Shown piece after piece: positions 7,401 to 15,926 of a DNA stretch of 60,076 bases; within the stretch, counting starts at the first letter, position 1; each line of letters opens with the position of its first letter. Source of the DNA: an uncultured Prevotella sp. (GTDB taxonomy: Bacteria > Bacteroidota > Bacteroidia > Bacteroidales > Bacteroidaceae). The DNA lies in contig ONKL01000009.1 in assembly GCA_900318395.1 (NCBI GenBank), positions 1 to 60,076 on the forward strand. Direction: 5' to 3'. A program made the position numbers and the translations under genes. The notes below the pieces were generated by a model, which did no database searches, had not been told where the DNA came from, and saw only the letters and a list, made by a program, of their open reading frames with translations.

Positions 7401-8993
7401 CCACCTCATCACGATATCTATAGTATCGAGGACTTGGCGCAGCTTATTTTCGACTTGAAGAACATCAACCCGACGGCTGCCGTCAGTGTGAAGTTGGTAG
7501 CCGAGAGTGGGGTGGGTACCATTGCCGCTGGTGTGGCTAAGGCAAAGGCCGATTTGATTGTGATCAGCGGTGCCGAGGGAGGTACGGGAGCCAGTCCGGC
7601 CAGTTCGATGCGCTTTGCAGGTATCTCACCCGAGATAGGACTGGCTGAAACACAGCAGACACTGGTGATGAACGGACTTCGCAATCAGGTGCGCCTCCAG
7701 ACCGACGGCCAGTTGAAGACTGCCAAAGACGTTATCATTATGGCAATGCTGGGAGCCGACGAGTTCTCGTTTGGTACGCTGCCCCTCATTGTGCTGGGTT
7801 GTGTGATGATGCGCAAGTGCAACACCAACACCTGTCCGATGGGTGTAGCTACCCAGAATCCCGAGTTGCGTAAGCATTTCGAGGGTCGTGCCGAATATGT
7901 GGTGAACTACTTTACTTTCCTGGCTCAGCAGGTGCGCGAATATCTCGCAGAGATAGGTGTTCATAGTCTCAAGGAAATCATTGGCCATACTGAACTCATC
8001 GAAATAGGTGAAAAGTTAAAAGTGAACAGTGAACAGTTGACGGAGAGTGTTGTTGCAGAGAAGTGGCGCACCATCGACTTTGCCCGACTACTCCACAAGC
8101 CCGAGACGGAGAGGGCACTCTATTGGGATCGTGGCGCATACACCAAGGTCGAAGGTGTGAAGGACGAAGAAATAATACGAGCTGCCCAGAAGGCGATTGA
8201 CAGTGCCGAGGAGGTAACTCTCGACTATGCCATCAAGAATACCGACCGTGCTGTGGGTACGATGCTCAGTGGTGTCATCGCCAAGAAGTATGGCGAGGAG
8301 GGATTGCCCGATGGTACTATCAAAATCAAGTTCAAGGGTTCGGCTGGTCAGAGCTTTGGTGCCTTCGCCGTGAAAGGCGTCGACATCAGGTTAGAGGGTG
8401 AGACCAACGACTACTTCGGCAAGGGCCTCTCAGGCGGTCGTATATCGATTCTACCTCCGGCTCGCCGTAGCGACGACTTTAAGGCCGAAGACAATATCAT
8501 CGCTGGAAATACGGGCCTCTATGGTGCTACTGGTGGCGAACTCTACATCAATGGACAGGTGGGCGAACGTTTTGGCGTGCGCAACTCTGGTGCCATCGCT
8601 GTGATTGAGGGTGCTGGTGACCATTGCTGTGAGTATATGACAGGTGGTCGCGTGGTGGTTCTGGGCAAGACGGGGCGTAACTTCGCCGCTGGTATGAGTG
8701 GCGGCGTGGCCTATGTGTACGATCCCAGCCATACGTTCGACTACTTCTGCAATATGGATATGGTGGAGCTCTCATTGGTGGAAGACTCTGTATCGCGTAA
8801 GGAACTTCTCGAACTGATTCGTCAGCACTATCTGCACACGGGATCGGCACTCGCAGGTCGTATGCTCGACGATTGGCATCGCTATATCGAGGACTTCATC
8901 CAGGTAGTGCCTATCGAGTACAAACGTGTGCTCGAAGAGGAAAAGATGGCACGCCTACACGAGAAAATCGCCGATATCCAGCGCGACTATTGA
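4425..8993 (+). CDS. gltB: Glutamate synthase (NADPH) large subunit
   Basis: 1522 residues, normal for GltB. Order: a short propeptide then the amidotransferase domain starting at Cys21 (HDACGVGMVV), whose cysteine attacks glutamine; a central domain; the FMN domain (PGEGGQLPGFKV, SGAEGGTGASP); the 3Fe-4S ligands C1126, C1132, C1137 (Cx5Cx4C); and a C-terminal GXGXG beta-helix domain. With GltD it makes two glutamates from glutamine and 2-oxoglutarate in the cytoplasm. Unusual features: an inverted pair of 29-bp repeats in frame (6175-6203, 6312-6340), the second appearing to add about ten residues just before IPSLLAVSAVHH, and a heptamer run (8008-8042) adding GEKLKVNSEQL in a normally short linker. 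The frame is kept, so the protein is probably functional. Confidence 0.97.
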   Translation: MANSKLDNQGLYQSSYEHDACGVGMVVNIHGGKSHELVDNALKVLENMEHRGAETRDKTGDGAGIMVQIPHEFILLQGIPVPEKGKYGTGLVFLPKDEEAQQRILSVMIEEIEREGLTLMHLRTVPTNPEVLGVAAREVEPDIKQIFVTGVSDESVPVFDRILYKVRKHIENRIDDEDFYLCSLSSKNIIYKGMLTSGQLRRYFPDLSNDYFTSGLALVHSRFSTNTFPKWKLAQPFRLLAHNGEINTIRGNRGWMKARESVLSSEALGDIKGLRPIVQEGMSDSASLDNVFEFLMMSGLSLPQAMAILVPESFNDKNPISDDLKAFYEYHSILMEPWDGPAALLFSDGRYAGGMLDRNGLRPSRYTITKQGMMVVASEVGVMDFEPGDVVSKGRLQPGKILLIDTQEGKIYYDGEIKEQLAKAHPYREWLSENRVQLEKLKSGRHVENGVSDLQQKLVQFGYGQEDIDKTIVPMATAGQEPVAAMGNDTPLAVISDRPQVFFNYFRQQFAQVTNPAIDPIREELVMSLTEYIGAVGTNILTPDASNCKMVRLPQPVLTNTQLDILCNIRYKGFNTKKLAIAFTSTDPSQGGEQLRNALDKLCKDAEQAVDDGYNYIILTDREEEIRKELPSLGEVGGGCIPSLLAVSAVHHYLISVGKRVQTALIVESGEIRETMHAALLLGYGASALCPYMTFAILDDLVKRGKIQEEYATAEKNYIKAVDKGLKKIMSKMGISTIRSYRGAKIFESIGLGEDLLRRYFGTETSTIGGIGLKEIARDAMALHANSSRSTDHYSLLNQGQFAWRKDGIKHAWNPETIAKLQLATRQGSYEKFKEWAKLVDEKESPIFIRDFFGWKKASTPTPIDEVESVESIVKHFVTGAMSFGALSIEAHEALALAMNKIGARSNTGEGGEDNARYHTEVDGVSLSSKTKQIASGRFGVTAEYLVNAEEIQIKVAQGAKPGEGGQLPGFKVNDIIAKTRNAIPGISLISPPPHHDIYSIEDLAQLIFDLKNINPTAAVSVKLVAESGVGTIAAGVAKAKADLIVISGAEGGTGASPASSMRFAGISPEIGLAETQQTLVMNGLRNQVRLQTDGQLKTAKDVIIMAMLGADEFSFGTLPLIVLGCVMMRKCNTNTCPMGVATQNPELRKHFEGRAEYVVNYFTFLAQQVREYLAEIGVHSLKEIIGHTELIEIGEKLKVNSEQLTESVVAEKWRTIDFARLLHKPETERALYWDRGAYTKVEGVKDEEIIRAAQKAIDSAEEVTLDYAIKNTDRAVGTMLSGVIAKKYGEEGLPDGTIKIKFKGSAGQSFGAFAVKGVDIRLEGETNDYFGKGLSGGRISILPPARRSDDFKAEDNIIAGNTGLYGATGGELYINGQVGERFGVRNSGAIAVIEGAGDHCCEYMTGGRVVVLGKTGRNFAAGMSGGVAYVYDPSHTFDYFCNMDMVELSLVEDSVSRKELLELIRQHYLHTGSALAGRMLDDWHRYIEDFIQVVPIEYKRVLEEEKMARLHEKIADIQRDY
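6175..6203 (-). repeat. 29-bp palindromic repeat inside gltB, copy 1 (inverted)
   Basis: Its reverse complement starts CTCCCCTCCTTGGGAG and matches 6312-6340 at 27 of 29 positions. The unit contains its own small inverted repeat (CTCCC..GGGAG type). In gltB it encodes STDPSQGGE. Confidence 0.85.
6312..6340 (+). repeat. 29-bp palindromic repeat inside gltB, copy 2
   Basis: Begins CTCCCCTCCTTGGGAG and ends GGTCGGGGGAGG. Encodes LPSLGEVGGG, just ahead of the conserved IPSLLAVSAVHH. Differs from the reverse complement of copy 1 at two positions. Confidence 0.85.
8008..8042 (+). repeat. In-frame heptamer run inside gltB
   Basis: Units GTGAAAA, GTTAAAA, GTGAACA, GTGAACA, GTTGACG. They encode GEKLKVNSEQLT in the linker between the FMN and C-terminal domains. 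The same style of heptamer occurs at 16924-16979. Confidence 0.7.
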
Positions 8994-9000
8994 GGAAAAT

Positions 9001-9032
9001 GTAAAAATGTAAAAATGAAATAATGTAAAAAT
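9001..9032 (+). repeat. GTAAAAAT octamers in the gltB-gltD gap
   Basis: GTAAAAAT, GTAAAAAT, GAAATAAT, GTAAAAAT in direct series, starting 7 bp after the gltB stop codon. Confidence 0.85.
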
Positions 9033-9093
9033 GAGATCATGCTGGAATGAATTGTTACATTTTTAAATTTTATAATTATTAAATTTTAAATCG

Positions 9094-10461
9094 ATGGGAA
9101 ATCCAAAAGCATTTTTAGAGATACATCGCCAGGAGGCAGGTTACCGCCCCATTCACGATAGAATCCACGACTTTGGCGAGGTGGAACAGACACTCAATAC
9201 TCGCGAACGTAAGTTACAGGCATCGCGCTGTATGGACTGTGGCGTACCTTTCTGTCACTGGGCTTGTCCGCTGGGTAACAAGGCCCCTGAGTGGAATGAC
9301 GCCCTGTATAAGGGCGACTGGGAATTGGCATATCATTTATTGAACAGTACTAACCCCTTCCCAGAGTTCACTGGCCGCATCTGTCCTGCATTGTGTGAGA
9401 AAGCCTGTGTGCTCAACCGTTTTAACCACGAGCCCACCACCAACCGTGAGGATGAGTGCGCCATCATCGAGGCCGCCTTCAGAGAAGGCTATATCGTGCC
9501 TCACACCAATATCAAGCGCAATGGCAAGAAGGTGGCTGTCATTGGTGCTGGTCCTGCTGGATTGGCTGCCGCCAACGACCTGAACCTGATGGGCTATGAG
9601 GTAACAGTCTTCGAGAAGAATGAAGCTGCTGGTGGACTCCTCCGTTACGGAATCCCGAACTTCAAGCTCAACAAGGCCATCATCGACCGTCGCATCGCCC
9701 TGCTTGAGGCCGAAGGCATCGAATTCCGCTATGGCAGTGCCATAGCCCTAGAGGACCTAGGAAATCCAGGCGATCCTAGGATGTCCTATGATGCCTATGT
9801 CATCGCCACCGGCACCCCTACTGCTCGCGATCTCAGGGCTCCAGGCCGTGAACTCAAGGGCGTACACTTCGCCCTCGAACTCCTCTCCCAGCAGAACCGT
9901 GTGCTCGCTGGCATTGAGTTTAGTAAGGACGAGCGCATCACCGCTAAAGGCAAGGATGTCCTCGTCATCGGTGGTGGCGACACGGGTAGTGACTGCATAG
10001 GTACTGCCCATCGTCAAGGCTGTAAGAGTGTCACTCAGATTGAGATCATGCCTAAGCCAGTGGAAGGTCCTGAGGATCCGCAGAATCCCTGGCCTAACTG
10101 GCCGCGCACGCTTAAGACCACTTCAAGCCACGAGGAGGGTTGTACCCGTCGCTGGAACATCAATACCCTCGAGTTCTTAGGCGAGAACGGTCATCTCACT
10201 GGTGTGAAGGTACAGGGAATCGACTGGAAGCCCAATCCAGAGGGTGGCCGCCCTATCATGGTAGAGAAAGGTCAGCCTGAGATTATCAAGGCCGAGCTCG
10301 TGCTTCTGGCCATGGGATTCCTCAAGCCAGAGCATCCTCAGTACCCAGACAATGTCTTCGTTTGTGGCGACTCTGCCAACGGTGCCTCGCTCGTCGTGCG
10401 TGCTCTCGCCAGTGGTCGTCAGACTGCCCAAAAGGTCGCAACCTACCTGCAGCATCAGTAG
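9094..10461 (+). CDS. gltD: Glutamate synthase small subunit
   Basis: 455 residues, usual for GltD. An N-terminal Fe-S domain holds cysteines C46, C49, C54, C58 (RCMDCGVPFCHWACPLGN) and C97, C101, C105 (RICPALCEKAC). The FAD-binding GAGPAG is at 151-156 and an NADPH-binding GGGDTGSDC motif lies further on. It passes electrons from NADPH to GltB. It follows gltB by 100 bp, a gap holding octamer repeats, and ends before a strong terminator, so gltBD is one transcript. The start ATG has the typical MGNPKAFLEI N-terminus. Confidence 0.96.
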   Translation: MGNPKAFLEIHRQEAGYRPIHDRIHDFGEVEQTLNTRERKLQASRCMDCGVPFCHWACPLGNKAPEWNDALYKGDWELAYHLLNSTNPFPEFTGRICPALCEKACVLNRFNHEPTTNREDECAIIEAAFREGYIVPHTNIKRNGKKVAVIGAGPAGLAAANDLNLMGYEVTVFEKNEAAGGLLRYGIPNFKLNKAIIDRRIALLEAEGIEFRYGSAIALEDLGNPGDPRMSYDAYVIATGTPTARDLRAPGRELKGVHFALELLSQQNRVLAGIEFSKDERITAKGKDVLVIGGGDTGSDCIGTAHRQGCKSVTQIEIMPKPVEGPEDPQNPWPNWPRTLKTTSSHEEGCTRRWNINTLEFLGENGHLTGVKVQGIDWKPNPEGGRPIMVEKGQPEIIKAELVLLAMGFLKPEHPQYPDNVFVCGDSANGASLVVRALASGRQTAQKVATYLQHQ

Positions 10462-10481
10462 TAAATAGCTTACTTCATCAT

Positions 10482-10519
10482 AAAATCCCTGAAATCCTAG
10501 TGGAAATCAGGGATTTTTT
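10482..10519 (+). terminator. Terminator of gltBD
   Basis: Perfect 11-bp stem (10482-10492 with 10507-10517), 14-nt loop, T-run continuing to 10519. The T-run leads directly into the next promoter. Confidence 0.9.
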
Positions 10520-10521
10520 CG

Positions 10522-10529
10522 TATCTTTG
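10522..10529 (+). promoter_or_regulatory. Promoter of the AlkD-like gene
   Basis: TATCTTTG, 19 nt before the ATG at 10549. An upstream GTG at 10540 would leave almost no leader, which favours the ATG. Confidence 0.65.
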
Positions 10530-10548
10530 TCCCCAAATTGTGTGTCAG

Positions 10549-11310
10549 ATGACGGCAAAAGAGATTATACAGCACATGGAGTCGTTGCAGAATGACGAGC
10601 AACGGCAGATACTCATGAGGTTCTTTAAGACTGGACCAGGTGAATATGGCGAAGGCGATGAGTTTCTGGGGCTGAAGGTGCCTCAGACGCGTGAGGTGGT
10701 CAAAGCCATACCAAGAGATTTCCCATTGGATCAGGTACCGGAGTTGTTGATGAATCGCTGGCATGAGGTTCGCCTCTGTGGACTGTTGGTATTGGTGTCT
10801 AAATTCGAAAAGCTGGCAACCAAGCGATTGGAAAACGACCAATCGGCTATTGAAGCGCGTGATCAGATCCTTTCGATGTATCTGCAATATGCAGAGTGGG
10901 CTAACAACTGGGATCTTGTTGACCTCTCTGTCCACAAGATTCTTGGTCACTGGCTCTTGTTGCCGTCTAACTTGGGCGATAGAGACTATAAGATGAGCCT
11001 ACTTGATGAATTGGCTGCCAGTCCTTGTCTTTGGAAGCAGCGTATGAGTATGGTCTGCTCGTGGAAGACTTCGCAGATGGGCGATCCCTCGTGGTGCCTG
11101 CGCTATGCCGAGATCCACCTTCACCATCCCCACGACCTGATGCATAAGGCTGTTGGCTGGATGCTTCGTGAGATGGGAAAGAGAGTTTCTACAGATTTGT
11201 TGCGCGATTTCCTTCGTCAGCATGCTCACGAGATGCCTCGCACCACGCTTCGCTATGCCATCGAGAAGCTTTCAGACTCCGAACGCCAGTATTGGATGAG
11301 CATTTCATAA
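10549..11310 (+). CDS. DNA alkylation repair (AlkD-like) HEAT-repeat protein
   Basis: 253 residues of paired helices with LKVPQTREVVKAIPRDFPL, LLMNRWHEVRLCGLLVL, WANNWDLVDLSVHKILG and LMHKAVGWMLREMGKR, the pattern of the AlkD/AlkC-type DNA alkylation repair family. These proteins bind DNA through HEAT-like repeats and some excise alkylated bases without flipping. The WDLVD segment matches the conserved Trp/Asp face of AlkD. I chose ATG 10549 over GTG 10540 because of the promoter position. It is a monocistronic unit between the gltD terminator and dapF. Family call good; glycosylase activity is inferred. Confidence 0.85.
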   Translation: MTAKEIIQHMESLQNDEQRQILMRFFKTGPGEYGEGDEFLGLKVPQTREVVKAIPRDFPLDQVPELLMNRWHEVRLCGLLVLVSKFEKLATKRLENDQSAIEARDQILSMYLQYAEWANNWDLVDLSVHKILGHWLLLPSNLGDRDYKMSLLDELAASPCLWKQRMSMVCSWKTSQMGDPSWCLRYAEIHLHHPHDLMHKAVGWMLREMGKRVSTDLLRDFLRQHAHEMPRTTLRYAIEKLSDSERQYWMSIS

Positions 11311-11485
11311 CTTCCCACTTCCCACTTGGCCATAACTAACACTTTGCTCCGAAAGTAGGCGATAGGAGTGCAAGGTGTAAGCAAAATGGCATGAATCTGA
11401 GCTGAAAAATATACAAATTGATAGAAACGGAAGGAATTAACAAACAAAAAGTCATAAATTCTTTTTCCTTTTCTATCTTTTTGTT

Positions 11486-11493
11486 TACCTTTG
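11486..11493 (+). promoter_or_regulatory. Promoter of dapF-dapL-glnN
   Basis: TACCTTTG, 50 nt before the dapF ATG. The region 11311-11485 before it holds two ACTTCCC heptamers (11310-11323) and nothing else recognisable. Confidence 0.65.
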
Positions 11494-11543
11494 CACCGAA
11501 ATTAGTTACAAAAGGATAGCAAACTTCCAAAAAAGGTAGCAAT

Positions 11544-12368
11544 ATGACAGAGAAAATCAGATTCACCAAGATGCATGGTTGTGGCAATGACTACATCTAT
11601 ATTAATATGATGGAGCATGCCATTGCCGACCCGCAGGCTGCAGCCATCGCCTGGAGCGATCGCCATAAGGGTATCGGCTCCGACGGGCTGGTGCTGATTG
11701 ACAGGTCGCCTGTACCTGAAGCTGATTTCTCTATGCGCATCTTCAATGCCGACGGCTCAGAAGCCATGATGTGCGGCAATGCGTCGAGGTGTATAGGTAA
11801 ATACCTTTATGAGCGCGGCCTGACTACCAAGACGGAGATTCGCCTCCTGACACTTTCGGGCGTCAAGATATTGAGCTTGCAGTTGAATGACGACATTGTT
11901 GAGAGTGTGACGGTGGATATGCTCGAACCTGTGTTTGAGAATACGACTCAATATATCGCGTCCCGTAGTACAGGTCGTGGAATGTTTGTATCGATGGGCA
12001 ATCCTCATTATGTCATCTTTACCGACGATGTCGATCAGGTGGGTGAGAGTGGCAAGATACTGGAGCATCACCCTGCCTTTCCTCAGCGCTGCAATATCGA
12101 GTTTGCCCGTATTGAGGAAGACGCTCGTATCCGCACTCGGGTATGGGAGCGGGGAAGTGGCATCACCTTGGCTTGTGGCACAGGTGCTTGTGCAACTGCT
12201 GTCGCAGCCGTCCTCACTGGTCGTGCTGAGCGGAAATCATGGATTGTGATGGATGGCGGTACACTCACCATTGAGTGGCGCAAGTCGGATAATCATGTCT
12301 ATATGACGGGACCTGCCGAATTCGTCTTCGACGGGGAAATAGAAACGGCAAAACTTCAAACAACATAA
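11544..12368 (+). CDS. dapF: Diaminopimelate epimerase
   Basis: 274 residues. Both catalytic cysteines are visible: C77 in MMCGNASRC and C211 in LACGTGACA. The family start [11 protein letters not shown] and the [10 protein letters not shown] motif are present. It converts LL- to meso-diaminopimelate for lysine and peptidoglycan. It is followed 3 bp later by dapL, whose product makes the LL-isomer, so consecutive steps are co-transcribed. Confidence 0.96.
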   Translation: MTEKIRFTKMHGCGNDYIYINMMEHAIADPQAAAIAWSDRHKGIGSDGLVLIDRSPVPEADFSMRIFNADGSEAMMCGNASRCIGKYLYERGLTTKTEIRLLTLSGVKILSLQLNDDIVESVTVDMLEPVFENTTQYIASRSTGRGMFVSMGNPHYVIFTDDVDQVGESGKILEHHPAFPQRCNIEFARIEEDARIRTRVWERGSGITLACGTGACATAVAAVLTGRAERKSWIVMDGGTLTIEWRKSDNHVYMTGPAEFVFDGEIETAKLQTT

Positions 12369-12371
12369 ACT

Positions 12372-13610
12372 ATGGCTTTAGTAAACGTACATTTCTTGAA
12401 TCTTCAGAACAACTACTTGTTCGCCGACATCGCCAAGAAGGTGAATGCCTTCAAGGTGATGCACCCTAAGGCGGATGTCATCTCCCTCGGAATTGGTGAC
12501 GTCACTCAGCCCCTTTGTCCGGCCGTCATTGAGGCGATGCACAAGGCGACAGATGAGATGGCGACAGCAGAAGGTTTCCATGGGTATGGTCCTGAGCAGG
12601 GCTACGCTTTCCTGCGCGAGGCCATCCTCAAGAATGATTTCCTGCCACGTAGCATCCATCTTGATATCGACGAGGTGTTCATCAACGACGGTGCAAAATC
12701 AGACACAGGTAATATCCAAGAACTGCTCCATTGGGATAACTTCATTGGCGTCACCGACCCTATATATCCCGTGTATATCGATTCGAATGTGATGATCGGA
12801 CGTTGTGGTACTTTCGAGAATGGCCGTTGGACGAATGTAGTCTATATGCCTTGTACGGCAGAGAATGGTTTCACCCCATCCATCCCTAAGGATCGCCACA
12901 TGGATGTGATATACCTGTGCTACCCCAATAACCCTACGGGTACGGTCATCACGAAACAGGAGTTGCGTAAATGGGTGAACTACGCGCTGAAGAACGATGC
13001 GCTCATCCTCTACGATGCAGCCTATCAGGCATATATCCGCGATCCGGAGATACCCCGTAGCATCTATGAGATACGTGGTGCCAGGAAGTGTGCCATCGAG
13101 TTCCATTCTTACTCGAAGACGGCAGGTTTCACGGGTGTGCGCTGTGGCTATACCATCGTGCCCAAAGACCTGACGCTGGCCGATTTCGAAGGTGTGCGCC
13201 ACTCTGTGCACCAACTATGGAACCGCCGTCAGTGTACGAAGTTCAATGGTGCCAGCTATATCAGTCAACGTGCTGCTGAGGCCATCTATACGCCAGAGGG
13301 CAAACAACAGATACAGGCTACCATCGACTATTATATGGAGAACGCCCAAAAGATGCTCTCCACCCTGCGCCGTCTGGGCTACGAGGTCTATGGCGGAGAG
13401 AATGCACCTTATATCTGGCTGAAGACACCCGACGGCACCACCTCCTGGCAGTTCTTCGAGGCTCTGCTCTATGGTGCCAATGTGGTGTGCACCCCTGGTG
13501 TCGGCTTCGGACCATCTGGCGAGGGTTATGTGCGCTTTACCGCTTTCGGCAGTCACGAAACGACTGCAGAGGCATTAACGAGAATAGAAAATTGGACTAA
13601 ATCACATTAA
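12372..13610 (+). CDS. dapL: LL-diaminopimelate aminotransferase
   Basis: 412 residues, a class I/II PLP aminotransferase of the DapL group. K249 in HSYSKTAGFTG binds PLP. YPNNPTGTV, DAAYQAY and the N-terminal NNYLFADIAKKVNAF are DapL hallmarks. It converts tetrahydrodipicolinate to LL-diaminopimelate in one step with glutamate as amino donor. Gap to dapF 3 bp, to glnN 13 bp. This agrees with dapB being elsewhere in the window (27.5 kb) and suggests the aminotransferase variant of the lysine pathway. Confidence 0.96.
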   Translation: MALVNVHFLNLQNNYLFADIAKKVNAFKVMHPKADVISLGIGDVTQPLCPAVIEAMHKATDEMATAEGFHGYGPEQGYAFLREAILKNDFLPRSIHLDIDEVFINDGAKSDTGNIQELLHWDNFIGVTDPIYPVYIDSNVMIGRCGTFENGRWTNVVYMPCTAENGFTPSIPKDRHMDVIYLCYPNNPTGTVITKQELRKWVNYALKNDALILYDAAYQAYIRDPEIPRSIYEIRGARKCAIEFHSYSKTAGFTGVRCGYTIVPKDLTLADFEGVRHSVHQLWNRRQCTKFNGASYISQRAAEAIYTPEGKQQIQATIDYYMENAQKMLSTLRRLGYEVYGGENAPYIWLKTPDGTTSWQFFEALLYGANVVCTPGVGFGPSGEGYVRFTAFGSHETTAEALTRIENWTKSH

Positions 13611-13623
13611 ACAAAACACAATT

Positions 13624-15840
13624 ATGGAAGCATTAAGATTTCAGGTTGTCGGAGAGGCCTTCAAGAAAAAGCCGCTCGACGTAAAAACACCAAGTGAAAG
13701 ACCCGCTAAGTATTTTGGTAAGAAGGTCTTTAACCGTGAGAAGATGTACAAGTATCTGCCGAAGGACGTCTATGAGACAATGATAGATGTGATGGACAAT
13801 GGGGCGCGCCTTGATCGTCAGGTTGCCGATGTTGTGGCTGAGGGTATGAAGCAGTGGGCCACAGAGAATGGAGTGACACACTATACACACTGGTTCCAGC
13901 CGCTGACGGAAGGAACGGCCGAGAAACACGACTCCTTCATCGAGCACGATGGCAAGGGCGGTATGGTAGAGGAGTTTACTGGCAAGTTGCTTGTTCAGCA
14001 GGAGCCCGATGCCTCTTCGTTCCCCTCTGGCGGCATCCGTTCTACCTTCGAGGCTCGTGGCTACTCCGCATGGGATCCCACATCGCCAGTGTTCATTATC
14101 GACGATACCCTGTGTATTCCCACCGTATTTATCAGTTATAGCGGTGAGGCACTCGATTACAAGGCTCCTTTGCTGCGTGCCCTGCATGCTGTTAACGTGG
14201 CTGCCACAGAGGTCTGCCATTACTTCGACCCCGCCGTCAAGAAGGTTACATCTAACCTTGGCTGGGAACAGGAGTACTTCCTCGTAGACGAAGGCCTCTA
14301 TGCTGCCCGCCCAGACCTGTTGTTGACGGGCCGCACCTTGATGGGTCACGACTCTGCCAAGAACCAGCAGATGGACGACCACTATTTTGGTGCTATCCCT
14401 GAACGTGTGGCGGCCTTTATGCGTGAGCTGGAGATTGAGGCTCTTGAACTGGGTATCCCCTGCAAGACCCGTCATAACGAGGTGGCACCCAACCAGTTTG
14501 AGCTCGCGCCTATCTTCGAGGAGACCAATCTGGCCGTCGACCACAATATGCTGCTCATGTCGGTGATGAAGCGTGTGGCCCGTAAGCACGGATTCCGTGT
14601 ACTGCTCCACGAGAAGCCCTTCGCAGGTATCAATGGTAGCGGTAAGCACAACAACTGGTCGCTGAGTACTGACAATGGCATCTTACTCCATGCACCTGGC
14701 AAGACGCCTGAGGCAAACCTTCGTTTCGCGACGTTTATTGTGGAGACCTTGATGGGTGTCTATAAGCACAACGGACTGCTGAAGGCCTCCATCATGAGTG
14801 CCACCAACGCCCATCGTCTGGGTGCCAACGAGGCTCCTCCCGCCATCGTCAGCTCATTCCTTGGCAAGCAGGTCAGCGAACTGCTCGACCATATCGAAAA
14901 GGCAGATAAGGACGATATCCTGGCTATGGCAGGCAAACAGGGCTTGAAGATGGATATCCCTGAGATTCCAGAACTCCTCATCGACAATACCGACCGTAAC
15001 CGTACCTCGCCATTCGCTTTCACTGGCAACCGTTTTGAGTTCCGTGCCGTTGGTTCTGAGGCCAACTGTGCCAGTGCCATGATTGCCCTGAACAGTGCTG
15101 TGGCTGAGGCTCTGACTGATTTCAAGAAGCGTGTGGATGCCCGCATCCCAGAGTTTGAGAAGAAACTCGCTGGTACAGACCACAGTGCAAAGTTCCACGC
15201 CATCATCGACGTGCTGCGCGAGGATATCAAGACCTGTAAGCCCATCCGCTTCGACGGCAACGGCTATAGCGATGAGTGGGTCATCGAAGCCACTAAGCGT
15301 GGACTTGATGTCGAGAAATCATGTCCGAAGATCTTTGAGCGTTACCTCGATCCAGAGAGTATCGAGATGTTCGAGAGCCTGGGCGTCATGACGAAGAAAG
15401 AGCTTGAGGCCCGCAACGAGGTAAAGTGGGAGACTTATACGAAGAAGATCCAGATAGAGGCTCGTGTCTTGGGCGATCTCTCGATGAACCATATCATCCC
15501 TGTGGCTACCCGTTATCAGAGTGCTCTGCTGAAGAATGTGGACAGTGTTGCATCGGCCTTCACCGTTGACAAGGCAGAGAAACTGAATGCGCGCAACCTC
15601 AAACTCATCGAGGAGATAGCCGAGCGTACCAGTGCTATAGAGAAAGGTGTGGAAGATCTTGTGAATGCCCGCAAGTTGGCTAATAAGATCGAGGATGAGC
15701 ACGATAAGGCTATTGCCTACCACGACAATGTAGAGCCGAAGCTCGACGAGATACGTTATCAGATTGATAAGTTAGAGCTCATTGTTGACGACTCACTCTG
15801 GCCATTGCCGAAATATCGTGAGTTGCTCTTTATTCGATAA
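13624..15840 (+). CDS. glnN: Glutamine synthetase type III
   Basis: 738 residues, the length of GSIII, much longer than GSI. The early block FKKKPLDVKTPSERPAKYFG is typical, with the catalytic segments EVAPNQFELAPIFEETNLAVDHN and GINGSGKHNNWSLSTD (ATP and metal binding) and NDTNRTSPFAFTGNRFEFR-like FAFTGNRFEFRAVG. It makes glutamine from glutamate, ammonia and ATP. The gene ends the dapF-dapL-glnN operon; the glutamine it makes feeds gltBD encoded nearby, which in turn supplies glutamate to DapL. A clear terminator follows. Confidence 0.96.
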   Translation: MEALRFQVVGEAFKKKPLDVKTPSERPAKYFGKKVFNREKMYKYLPKDVYETMIDVMDNGARLDRQVADVVAEGMKQWATENGVTHYTHWFQPLTEGTAEKHDSFIEHDGKGGMVEEFTGKLLVQQEPDASSFPSGGIRSTFEARGYSAWDPTSPVFIIDDTLCIPTVFISYSGEALDYKAPLLRALHAVNVAATEVCHYFDPAVKKVTSNLGWEQEYFLVDEGLYAARPDLLLTGRTLMGHDSAKNQQMDDHYFGAIPERVAAFMRELEIEALELGIPCKTRHNEVAPNQFELAPIFEETNLAVDHNMLLMSVMKRVARKHGFRVLLHEKPFAGINGSGKHNNWSLSTDNGILLHAPGKTPEANLRFATFIVETLMGVYKHNGLLKASIMSATNAHRLGANEAPPAIVSSFLGKQVSELLDHIEKADKDDILAMAGKQGLKMDIPEIPELLIDNTDRNRTSPFAFTGNRFEFRAVGSEANCASAMIALNSAVAEALTDFKKRVDARIPEFEKKLAGTDHSAKFHAIIDVLREDIKTCKPIRFDGNGYSDEWVIEATKRGLDVEKSCPKIFERYLDPESIEMFESLGVMTKKELEARNEVKWETYTKKIQIEARVLGDLSMNHIIPVATRYQSALLKNVDSVASAFTVDKAEKLNARNLKLIEEIAERTSAIEKGVEDLVNARKLANKIEDEHDKAIAYHDNVEPKLDEIRYQIDKLELIVDDSLWPLPKYRELLFIR

Positions 15841-15867
15841 CCTTTTTTTGGTTGTTTGAAGTTTGCC

Positions 15868-15906
15868 GGGGGCTCGACGCTGTGATAGTTTCGAGTCCCC
15901 ATTTTT
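15868..15906 (+). terminator. Terminator after glnN
   Basis: 10-bp stem (15868-15877 with 15891-15900, one G-T pair), 13-nt loop, then ATTTTTCC. It lies between the convergent glnN and ybeY. Confidence 0.85.
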
Positions 15907-15926
15907 CCGTTTCTGGAAACAAGAAA

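Noticed and set aside
13633-14649. 338-codon minus-strand ORF inside glnN
   Set aside because: Antisense to conserved glutamine synthetase blocks.
15885-15900. tRNA T-arm-like sequence (TTTCGAGTCCCC)
   Set aside because: It is the right half of the glnN terminator stem; no acceptor or anticodon arms are present.
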